Part shown: in pieces, positions 55,541 to 64,000 of the stretch
Position numbering within the stretch: the first letter of the stretch is position 1
How the letters are laid out: each line of letters begins with the position of its first letter
DNA from: Sternotherus odoratus
Lineage: Eukaryota > Chordata > Testudines > Kinosternidae
Assembly: GCA_032164245.1 (NCBI GenBank)
Contig: JAVMKO010000006.1
Span: 4,913,001 to 4,977,000, forward strand
Reading direction: 5' to 3'
Length of the DNA stretch: 64,000 nt
The notes under the pieces: generated by a model
Told to the model about the DNA's origin: nothing
Databases searched by the model: none
Seen by the model: the letters and a program-made list of their open reading frames with translations, nothing else
Program-made: the position numbers and the translations under genes

Positions 55541-57136
55541 CATGATAACGACCCAATGGCCCAATAAAACCAAATGCATCTGTCCCCTGACAAACCAGCA
55601 AGGCCAGCTTAAAACACAAGCTTGTGAACGTCATGAAATACGTGAGTAGTCTCTCAGAGTTTTATTGCACATGGAGACAAAATCTTTCTGGTAGAACTCC
55701 ATTGACTTTGGGGGAGTTCTGCTAGGGATAAATTCATCCCTGGTGGGGTTTTTTAGACTAATAAGATTCAGTCCTACTCTGCCATACAGTCTAACCCCCG
55801 GTACATCAATGTCAGAGCAAACGTACCTACAACATGTAGGCAGAGAAAATTAGGACAAGGAATAGAGGGAGAGTAAAATTCTCTATTGGCAAACAGAGCA
55901 GAAATCCAAAAACACACTCTCCCTATCAAGGAAACTCCCTGTGTGTGCAGTGCCTGCTGGTAACAACAGGACTGAGCTCAGTGATGGATGAATAAGGATT
56001 TGAATGCGACAGCCTCACCCGGCAAAGGAAATGTTTTGGGGATGTGCAGTCCTCCACGCAGGCTGAGCTAGCCATGCTGGGCCTCCTTCCCCAGGCTCCG
56101 GGCGCTCTCCTTGGAGGAGAGACAGCTGCAGAGGCAGCCAGCTGCAATGAGAGGAAATAAAAGGCAAAGAAAAGACACCAGACAAGAGACAGTCAATGGG
56201 ATGGCCACAAAAACCCAAATAAAAGCTGAAAATTGGAAGGAAAGAAGGGAATCAAGAAATGGAAATAGCTCTCAGGTGACTGATCCATATCTTGCTTTTT
56301 CATGATTGTAGATTTCTCTGTTTTTCCGTGAGGGAAAGGAAAGCAGAAAAGAGAATGTTATTTATGCACTTGATTGGTATATACACATTAATACAGCTTC
56401 TGGAAAGCTGATTGCAGATTTTAGTGCCACAGGACTGGAGCGCCCGTAGTTCTGAAAGTCAAAAGCTATCAGCCCGTCAACGTTATCTGCCTTGGAATGA
56501 GGACAGGAAAGACAGCAAGATCTAAACCCACTAGCTTGATAGCCAAGAGCTCTGCAAGACAAGGAGTGAGAACAGAGACAAATCTCAGAGACAAGATCGT
56601 CAGAATGTAGGACAGCTGCCCAGGACGGAAGGCATTTTTTACACAGCAGCTCCCTCGGGGCACAGAAGACCAGAGTAAGATTTTCAAGCCATGGGCAGTC
56701 GTTCCTCAGCAGCACAGCTTAGTCATCAGGGGACTGTGTGTTCCCGGGAGAGTTCCCAAACACATGGGACATCCAGAGCCCATCTGCCAAGCCAGCATCC
56801 CTTCTGCCTCTGGAAGAGGGATTTCTGCCCATATACCCATGGGAGAACAGCCGGCTGCTCTTGGCAAGTGAGAGTGGTTTGCAGAACCTACTTATAAACC
56901 CGAACCTTGCATAATATTGTATAACCGAAGTCGACACTTTGGCCACTTTACTTCCATTGCTCCTTCTCCTTACCCCATCTGTCTGGTTAGAGGGTGAGTT
57001 CTTTAGAGCTTGTGACTTCTGTTTGGGAGGACACCTAGCACATTATGGGTGTGACTGGAAATAATTAACACCCCACCCACCAGAAGCTTGCCATGTGGCT
57101 CCATTTAAGGGTGTGAGCACCGCCAATCGCCCAATC
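55541..57136. other. Unassigned DNA with one ancient motif copy
   Basis: AACTCCATTGACTTTGGGGG then AGTTCTGCTAGGGATAAATT at 55695-55730 is a copy of the ancient dispersed motif. Frames at 56362-56715 and 56691-56897 lack domains. Nothing else recognised. Confidence 0.35.
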
Positions 57137-57140
57137 ACTA

Positions 57141-58064
57141 TGTAAACAGAGTCTAAATGAGCTCTCCGCTGACATCTAGTGATGAACTGTGGAAGAGGAC
57201 TTCAGGGGCTGATCTCATTTGCATGGGCACACCCACCCTGCCTGCGCGCTCAGCATAATGGGACTGCTTGCCCAAATGATCACTTTTGGCTGGTGTTCGA
57301 TTCCCAGTCTCCTTGTTATAGGGGCAGGAGTAATAAAGCGTTGTTATCCTTGTTGTGTGAATCAAGGGGAGCAGAACTGTACTTGGCATATCCCTATGGA
57401 GAGACTCATCCTCAACTACATGGCACTTGCCGGCAAGAGACTGCCCAGTGCGCACCGGAAGTGACGTTCCCCCACTAGCAGCTGAAATTACTGAGAGCTG
57501 TGTTAAATGGTGGGCCCTGAAGACATCTTGGTGAGTGGCTAACAGAGAAGAGATGTGAGTGAATGCCTGAGCAGCAGAGTGTGTAAGGTGCCTCCTTACC
57601 CTTCCACTCAGGGGGGAGGTGAACTTTGCAGATGCACCTCTGAACTCCGGGTTTGCACTGACCAAGAACAGCAGCTGTGAGTGAGGTGCAGAAAAGGGAT
57701 GGGCACGTTAAAGGGACTTTTGGGTTGTTGGTCTTAAGATCCTGAGTGGGAAAAGGACACTGCCCAGTTTACTTGGAGGTGGATCTTTTGCTCATGGTTT
57801 AAGTTTATGAATCCTGTTTGCGGTGTTTTCCCAAATTAACACCCAGTTACTTCCCTCCTTGTATGAAAAGCGTTTTGCTGCACTCAAACTCTGTGCTTGC
57901 GAGAGGGCAACTGTTCCCTCTCAGAGGTGCGCAGGATGGTGTGTAATTGTCCCAGGTCACTGGGTCGGGGATCGAGACGGGTTTGTGTTGTCGTGTTGAA
58001 AAGGAACCCCTAGATACTGAACCCATCCCTGGCTGCTGCCAACTTGACTGGCAGAAGGGTTACA
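57141..58064 (+). mobile_element. LTR-like element, 924 bp
   Basis: It starts TGTAAACAGAGTCTAAATGA and ends GGCAGAAGGGTTACA, giving TG...CA ends with TGTAA/TTACA inverted tips. AATAAA occurs within AGTAATAAAGCG at about 57333. Flanks ACTA and AGTA (3 of 4 match) are weak evidence for a 4-bp target duplication. Its first 150 bases recur at 12568 and an internal part recurs at 37970, so it is a repeat family. The 170-codon minus-strand frame 57153-57665 has no viral domain. Solo LTR is the likeliest reading. Confidence 0.55.
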
Positions 58065-58544
58065 AGTAAAACACACAGGCAGTAAGTAAGTACAGGCAGA
58101 CTTCTCCCAGGTCTTTCCTAACATCACATCTACTGAGGAGCAAGCCCTGCCTTTTATTCATAGGAGAAGTCATCTGGCCCTTCCCAACTTCCTTTTACAC
58201 TGATCATAGCTAGCAGCAGTTGCACCCAAAGTTGAAGGGTTAACCCCTTCACCGCCCATCCAGAGACAGTGCATGCCCGTGGAGTCTCTAGCATGCTGTT
58301 TCTAAGCACCACGGGCCTGGATCCTGCTCACACAGAAGTCAAAATGGATCAGGAGGGAATAATCAAAAAGGACATAGGGTTATTCCCGAGATTGGATGAG
58401 GCCTCATGGATGCTGGTGGGCATGAGAGCCACCCTGCATAAGAAATAATTAAGCTCCTTTTGTAGTGAGCTAGCTGAAACATGGCATATGGAAAGCCAGT
58501 CAGGAGTTGAGCTAGGTGGGCAGAGGGCTGGGTATTGTTCTGGT
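58065..58544. other. Unassigned DNA
   Basis: No recognised element between the LTR-like element and the MITE at 58547. Confidence 0.35.
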
Positions 58545-58546
58545 TA

Positions 58547-58665
58547 GGGTGACCAGATGTCGCAATTTTATAGGACAGTCCTGATTGTGAGGTCTTTGTC
58601 TTATATAGGCTCCTATTACCCCCTACCCGCTGTCCTGATTTTTTATACTTGCTGTCTGGTCACCC
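58547..58665. mobile_element. 119-bp TA-flanked MITE
   Basis: TA on both sides (58545-58546 and 58666-58667). The ends GGGTGACCAGATGTCG and TGCTGTCTGGTCACCC are inverse over the outer 11 bases. Inside are TTTATAGGACAGTCCTGATT and GGCTCCTATTACCCCCTACC, matching a small and very common amniote MITE. No coding capacity. Confidence 0.85.
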
Positions 58666-58667
58666 TA

Positions 58668-59946
58668 GGTCTGGTGGGGCTGTGTGTGAGAGAGAGACAG
58701 ACAGCAGAAAGCACCAGAGATGCAGAGAAGTGGAAGAAAGCCAAAAAGAACCAGAGAAGCACTTGTAATGCATCCCTGAGAGAAAGCTGGGAACATGAGA
58801 TTTTGGGGTAGCGTGCAGGATGGAAAAAGAGGCTTGGAATTTTGAGCAAAGAAACTATTGTCTGTTGTTTGATTCGACTGTATTCAGGGAAACAGGACTT
58901 GCTACATTCTTGGCAAATAAATAGTATTGCACTAAAGAAACACCTGAGGCCATCATCAATTTCTCCTCTAAACGGAAACAACCTGCAAGACCCTGAATAT
59001 TGGCTGATCACGCCAGTCAAAAGGAGGTAACAATAGTTATCGAGCTTTTACATAAAACCCCAAACAATAGCTGTCAGTAAAGCAAAGGAGATGGTCTCCC
59101 ACATACTCTTACTCCGATGAAATATTTATTTTAAACTGTCTTAAATCATTGCCACCTGAGAAGTCTCTCCTAAAATGTGGCACCAAGAGAAAAAAAATCA
59201 AATCTTCCTGCGCTAAAAATAGCAACTTGACAATGTTGTTTGATATGACACCGAGTTTCTCCCTGAGATCTGAAAGGAAGCAAAGAGGAAATGGAAAAAT
59301 CTCAAGGAGCAGAATAAGGAGCTTGTTTTGCATCAGATGAATAACGCATTGTCCTTGTGTTTGCATGAAATCAGAATAAAAAGTACTGCAAAGGAAATAA
59401 AGGCTTTTCAGGCCTTATTAGAACATGACGAGATTGCCTCAGGCCTACTCTATGTTTTGAGACCATTTGGGATATTTTGGTCATTGGGCCCAATTAAATG
59501 CATCTGCCTAACCCCAGTCAGAGTGGCTTCTTCGGCACGTGTGCACCTAAACGTTTGTTCTTCCTCGGACCTCGGAGCCTCTAGTTTTGAAAATGCAGTC
59601 CTGCATATGGAATAAGAGTTTGGATCTGAGTCACAATTCCCAAAAGCAACAGACTTGGTTTTACTTCTGCTACCTTCATCTCATACGACAACCACTACTT
59701 AAAGAAGAATAAGCTATATTTACATAGCCCTGCATCCCATCAGATCCACACAAAGTGATTTATAGACTTAAAGAGATAAACTAAAAACTACAGCCTTGGT
59801 TCACCACTGCATCACTCCAGTTTTATGCTCATATAATTCCACTAAAATCTATTAAATTAAACCAGTGTAAAACTTGAGTAATGAACTAGGGATTGAGGTT
59901 TGTAGATGGATCGCTTCAAAAAAACCCAACACACAGACCCCTCTGG
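58668..59946. other. Unassigned DNA
   Basis: A short AGAGAGAGACAGACAG run starts at 58689. TACATAGCCCTGCATCCCAT at 59725 and TTAAACCAGTGTAAAACTTG at 59858 are traces of old dispersed repeats. No gene recognised. Confidence 0.35.
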
Positions 59947-59951
59947 GGTGT

Positions 59952-60462
59952 TGTTGCAGGGGGCTTATCTCGTTGCCGGGAGAAACGAGGCCTCACACAG
60001 GTGGCTAGTTAGAAAGTGGTGAGTTTATTGGAGGGGGCGGCATTTCGTGCTGGGGGGCTTATCTGCCAGCACAGCCGCAATACAAGATGACTGACACACC
60101 TGGGCGATGTCCAGAGAAGCCCAAGGAGGAAGCCCAACCCAAAGAGGTGTGTCAGCACAGATATACCCATGCTCATTTGCATCTCATACATACTCATCTC
60201 ATTAATAGCAAGCAACAAACTGATTGGTTAACACTTGTTGGTTACGCAGTCCTGCCTTAGTTTCCCCATTTGGTTTCCCACGCATTCATTCTCACACAGA
60301 CGGGGTAAACACTCATGCAGCTGGGAACTGGTTCCCAAACACACAGATAACAGCAAGGTCATTCTCAGATAATACCACCATTATGCACTCTCCTGGAGTT
60401 GACTTAGAAGCGTAACTGCGCTTCCTAGTGGTTGCCCGTTACAATGTCTTCCGGTCCTAACA
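59952..60462 (-). mobile_element. Solo LTR, 511 bp, 5-bp TSD
   Basis: GGTGT flanks both sides (59947-59951 and 60463-60467). Read on the minus strand it starts TGTTAGGACCGGAAG and ends CCCCCTGCAACA, with TGTT/AACA inverted tips. A minus-strand AATAAA (complement at 60024-60029) lies about 75 bases before the LTR end, and a TATA-like GGGTATATC (complement near 60160-60168) lies about 135 bases before that signal, the expected U3-R-U5 order. No retroviral genes flank it, so it is a recombined solo LTR. Confidence 0.7.
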
Positions 60463-60467
60463 GGTGT

Positions 60468-62700
60468 TCTTGATCCATATTTTTTTTTTTAAAGTAACAA
60501 AAATATATTTCCTCTAAGCAGAGCCTATTTTTGGATTCGCTGCAAAGTTTAGACCTTCCCTGTCCAGTTAGCCTAACTATCCTGGAAGAGCTATCTTGAC
60601 AAATCTTAAGAATTCTAAAAACCAGACTGAGTATCTTTTTTGCAAAGGCTAAAGCAAATGTAGCTGTCCTGTGTTTCAGGTGTTGGCACACTTGCTCTGT
60701 AGGTGGCTTTTATGGAAAAATTACCGGCTTCTTTCCCAAGGATTATAAAGCCATCAGATCCACCAGCAATAAATACAAACACACAAAGGGTAGATGGTGC
60801 TCCCTCAAGACATATAGTTTCCAAACACTCACACACTCATGGACTTGACATAACTAAAAGGGAGTTTCTTGGATTCCATAACTGTCAGTGGAGTTGAGAT
60901 TTTGAATCTACTTAATACAATATCATTTAAGAGCTAATGCTGACTTCATGATGCAATAAAGGGCTACTGATTAAATGCTTTGAGTCAAGCAGAGGTATTT
61001 GATCACTGAAGAAGCTGCATTGCAAATCTATCCCAGTGCTATGAACATCAGTGCTATTATATGATATGATAAATATACAGGGACTGTTAGATTTTAAATG
61101 AAATAATAAAATATTTAACTATTTCCCAGAAAGTCAAATCTAGAATAAAGTGAAGAACCCACTAGTAGACAAGAAATCAATTTGATTTTAAGTTGGTGTA
61201 AGTTAGTTTTAACACTCAAGAAGTAAACATTTCTAAGTGAATAAATAGTTTTCAGTTTAGTCAATGAGCATTCAATAGATGTTGACATAAATATTCAGTT
61301 ATGGAAATTATTTGATTTAAATAGATTTTACAGTCCATAAATAAACATTGTTGAAGATGAATATACACTCTGAACAAGCAGCAAGACTCAAAGGCCACTA
61401 ACACCTAATGACATCCTTGGAAAATATTTCCTTACAGAAGCACTTCTGCATACCCACCTTGAGTCAAATTCTGTCCACCTGTCTGGGTACCAGAATTACA
61501 GTGGGATTGCAGAAGTGTAGCCATCAGCATCATGTAGCTCATCCTTTGCACTTCTGTTTGGGCCCAGTCCAGGATTCCTGTCAATTTGGAGCCATGTCGG
61601 AGGCAGGAGAGAATCCAGGAAACCCGCTACAGTTTAACTGGTGGAGTTTCTGTCACATTCTCCTCCCACGGGGGAGAAACGTCAAGGGCTGCAGAAAAGA
61701 CCTCGAAATGTGGGAAATCTGGGAATTCTGCTCTTGAAATTCAGATGCCACAGCCTCCAACATTACTCTGCAGACCTCCCCACGTGGGTCATGAACTCCT
61801 GACTGAATACCTGGTGTTGGAAGGCAGCATTCTCCCCAGCTCCACCTGCTGCTATCACCACACATGGAGTCCAGACAGGAGGACATCCATAGGGCTCCAG
61901 GCAAGGGGAAACATGCTGTAAGGCTGCAATTTCCCCCTTCCATAACTCCAATCACAGACAAGTCAATAAGTCAGAGAAGGCTCCCCCACCTCCACCAAAG
62001 CAGATGGACTGATGATCAGGCCAATGGCTGTTACTGAGACGTCACTTGCATGGGCCTTAATAACTAAGGAATTCAGAATTGGGCACCTTATTAAGGTATT
62101 TGCATGTAAACAGGCTATTTATTTCTCAGAGTTCGTTGGTTCCTGCTGCTCTTTTCTCACATGAAATGATGATTCTCTGCTGGTATCACTTTTAGTGGCT
62201 GTGGAGATGATTATGATGGCACAAAGACAGGATTATGTGATTTCAGATGGGGAATAAACAGCGGGAGCAGGTGAAGTCTTAAGAAACAAATACCTATTTC
62301 CACACAAACATCTTTAGTAACACACAATAAGGGAAGAAAATAAAACATTCTGCTAGGCAGCAGTAGTGCTTGTATAAGAGTTTTCAGTGCGTCACTAGCA
62401 AAATAATTACTGTTAATTCTTAAGAAGTTAAGAGACTAATTGAGGCAGATTTTCCATTGGTGAGCACTTGGGAAACAGAGCATGGACCGTTCTTCACGCC
62501 CCAACCTAAGGGCCAAGCACATTCATAGGTCTGCTATGTGTGTTATGCAGTTTCCAGAAAGCCCCTGCGAACGGTTTCAGGTATTTCAGCTTTTTATTTT
62601 TATTTCTTGTTTCTATTGCAGTAGTCTTAATCAGGCTGTAGCTCCATTGAGTTAGGGAGAGTACATAACAGACTCTTCCCCAGAGACAGCTTGAAGAAGT
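60468..62700. other. Unassigned DNA, AT-rich
   Basis: About 2.2 kb, AT-rich particularly from 60900 to 61380, with no recognised repeat. Overlapping frames at 61408-61961 have no domain. I see no exon or RNA gene. Confidence 0.35.
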
Positions 62701-62704
62701 CTTA

Positions 62705-63001
62705 GGCCTGGTCTACAGTACGGGGGGGTTGTCAACCTAAGATACGCAACTTCCAGCTACGTAAATAACATAGCTGAAGTCGGCGCATCTTAGGCCGACT
62801 TACCTGCCGTCCTCACAGTGGCAGCGGTCGGCAGTGGGCTCTCCTGCCGACTCTACCTTGTGCCTCTCGGCAAGCTGGAGTTCCAGAGTTGACGGGAGTG
62901 CCATTGGCGATCGATTTATCACGTCTTGACAAGATACGATAAATCGATCGCCAATAGATCGATCACTACCCACCAATCCGGCGGGTAGTGAAGACATATC
63001 C
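62705..63001. mobile_element. Harbinger-like MITE with internal hairpin
   Basis: TTA flanks both sides (62702-62704 and 63002-63004). The ends GGCCTGGTCTACAGTACG and AGTGAAGACATATCC are roughly inverse. Inside, ATTGGCGATCGATTTATC and GATAAATCGATCGCCAAT form an 18-bp perfect hairpin around 62903-62955. Its layout matches the copy at 24192, and it keeps the right end which that copy has lost. No transposase. Confidence 0.6.
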
Positions 63002-63004
63002 TTA

Positions 63005-63893
63005 TAGCCCCATTAATTTGTCCTTTTCTCAGATTGTTGCTGTGGTTACCTTTTTGGTGATGTTCCCAACCCGTAAAGCTTTTGTCCAGATCTGAACTTC
63101 CCCAGAGTTTGGGGTTATTGGCATTTGGGACTCCAATTCATATGTCTCAAATAGAACGTTTGAATCGGATATAAAAAGTCAAGGGGGTTAACAAAATAAT
63201 TCGAAATAGGAAGGCATCCGGATGCTTTTTAAATCCTACACTTTATAGTAGTAGTGGCATAGCGGTGGTAGCAGCTCCCAAGTAGGAAAGGTTTTCACTC
63301 TCACACTTTCGCTGGGTTCGGCTTGACCCCGTTTGCGTTCAGAACTCCCTCACTCAAAGAGCGGTGGTCCTGGTGCGGCTGAAGTCAGCTTAAGCCTCAA
63401 ACCCAGTCAATCGCCCACACTTCTCACACATCCCACACACCAAGGCCTATTTCATTCATTCATACCAAGATGCATCCGTTTCCTTTTTTCCTCTTTTACC
63501 TGAGAGCGTTACTACAACCCCTCTGTCCAGACTGAACACACTTGTGTTCTTAGCTGAGGGGTCACCACAACCCCTCTTGAGGACGTCACCACAATGCCTC
63601 AACCCAAATAGGTCTGACCTAAGCCACACATTGGCTTATCCTGGGGCAACAACACATTTCCCAGCCCCGCGTATGCAATTTACTGTGTCTAATCTTGTTG
63701 CAAAATCAAAACAGTTTGTATGGTGTGAGGCCAAAAGGGACAGACGGCCCCACAGTCAGTCCTCCTCCAACTTCCCAGTGGAGATTTCAAAAGGCCTCCT
63801 TACCTCTGAGTTGGCGCCTTGGGGGTCGAAGGGGCACCGTCCACAGCTGCCTCCGTCTCAGCCGGGCGTCACCATCTGAGTCACAGCACCAAA
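63005..63893 (-). mobile_element. Endogenous retrovirus leader, minus strand
   Basis: The stretch left of the LTR edge looks like the 5' untranslated leader of a provirus running right to left. Next to the LTR is a primer-binding-site-like block (63874-63891) whose minus-strand form TGGTGCTGTGACTCAGAT resembles the tRNA-His type. A strong splice donor AGGTAAGG follows on the minus strand (GTAAGG complement at 63798-63803). No gag-like frame is visible before 63005, so the leader is long, or the internal region is deleted, or the boundary lies further right than given. Class cannot be fixed. Confidence 0.45.
63874..63891 (-). promoter_or_regulatory. Retroviral primer-binding-site-like sequence (tRNA-His type)
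   Basis: Lies three bases inside the LTR edge, at the position where retroviral minus-strand synthesis is primed. Compared with the tRNA-His pattern that I remember, the TGC-GTGACTC-GAT core is kept with two apparent substitutions. Confidence 0.5.
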
Positions 63894-63894
63894 T

Positions 63895-64000
63895 TGTGGA
63901 AGAAAATAAATCCTCACTCTCAGATTGGATACAAGTCAGAGACAGCTTTATTAGCAGGCAATTGCAGGGAATTGCAGTTTCTTCAAAGTACAGTGGAGCC
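63895..64000 (-). mobile_element. 5' LTR of the endogenous retrovirus (partial)
   Basis: The minus-strand LTR ends at 63895 (plus strand TGTGGAAGAAAATAAATCC, so TTCTTCCACA at the end). A minus-strand AATAAA (complement at 63947-63952) sits about 52 bases before this end, giving a short U5. The rest of the LTR lies beyond the window. Confidence 0.55.

Noticed and set aside
57153..57665. 170-codon minus-strand frame considered as a retroviral gene
   Set aside because: It lies within an LTR-like element, antisense to the probable transcript, and has no retroviral motif.

Overview
The window reads as vertebrate nuclear DNA, most likely from a cryptodiran turtle. The strongest clue is three copies of a tRNA-derived SINE (9394-9565 on +; 16395-16581 and 37316-37510 on -). 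Each has A-box and B-box promoter motifs, a GGGGGCCATTTAGGGATCTGGGG-type body and a shared GGTATATCTC 3' end, which matches the turtle tRNA-Lys (Cry-type) SINE as I remember it. CR1 LINE debris on both strands, a DIRS tyrosine-recombinase remnant and Penelope-type fragments fit a turtle and argue against mammal or fish. I had no database, so family names rest on memory of consensus sequences and on structure visible here: target-site duplications (TSDs), inverted ends and conserved protein motifs.

I see no convincing host gene, tRNA, rRNA or bacterial-type operon. Every long open frame falls inside a repeat, is low complexity, or has no recognisable domain. The window is best described as intergenic or deep intronic. 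The only protein-coding signals I recognise are dead retroelement pieces: a DIRS tyrosine recombinase C-terminus (1565-2074), the C-terminal zinc-knuckle and endonuclease region of an R2/NeSL-type LINE (12702-13310), and the CR1 reverse transcriptase C-terminus (25269-25629, minus).

Layout. 0-5 kb: hAT fragment, DIRS unit with inverted repeats, Penelope fold-back. 5-18 kb: CR1 fragments, the first SINE, an LTR fragment interrupted by the R2-type LINE, a long minus-strand CR1, and a hAT element nested in a CR1 3' end. 18-25 kb: an LTR-like element, a solo LTR inserted in a GATA array with a 4-bp TSD, a small hAT with a perfect 8-bp TSD, a fold-back, a Harbinger-like MITE and the best CR1 copy. 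26-47 kb: a Tigger-type MITE carrying a GC minisatellite, a long stretch of mostly single-copy sequence, a 143-bp hAT MITE (38283) and a 728-bp hAT element with four 126-136 bp internal repeats (42703). 46-64 kb: a TA-flanked MITE, a hairpin plus GAAA array, a G-rich tract with a palindrome, a hAT with 8-bp TSD (55224), an LTR-like element (57141), a TA MITE (58547), a solo LTR with 5-bp TSD (59952), a second Harbinger-like MITE (62705), and the start of a minus-strand endogenous retrovirus whose LTR runs off the right edge.

I found no novel multi-gene system. The most interesting material is structural: nested insertions with readable TSDs, several long fold-backs, internal minisatellites inside DNA transposons, an ancient dispersed motif around CTCCATTGACTTCAGTGGAG, and three repeat-poor AT-rich stretches that are candidates for conserved noncoding elements.
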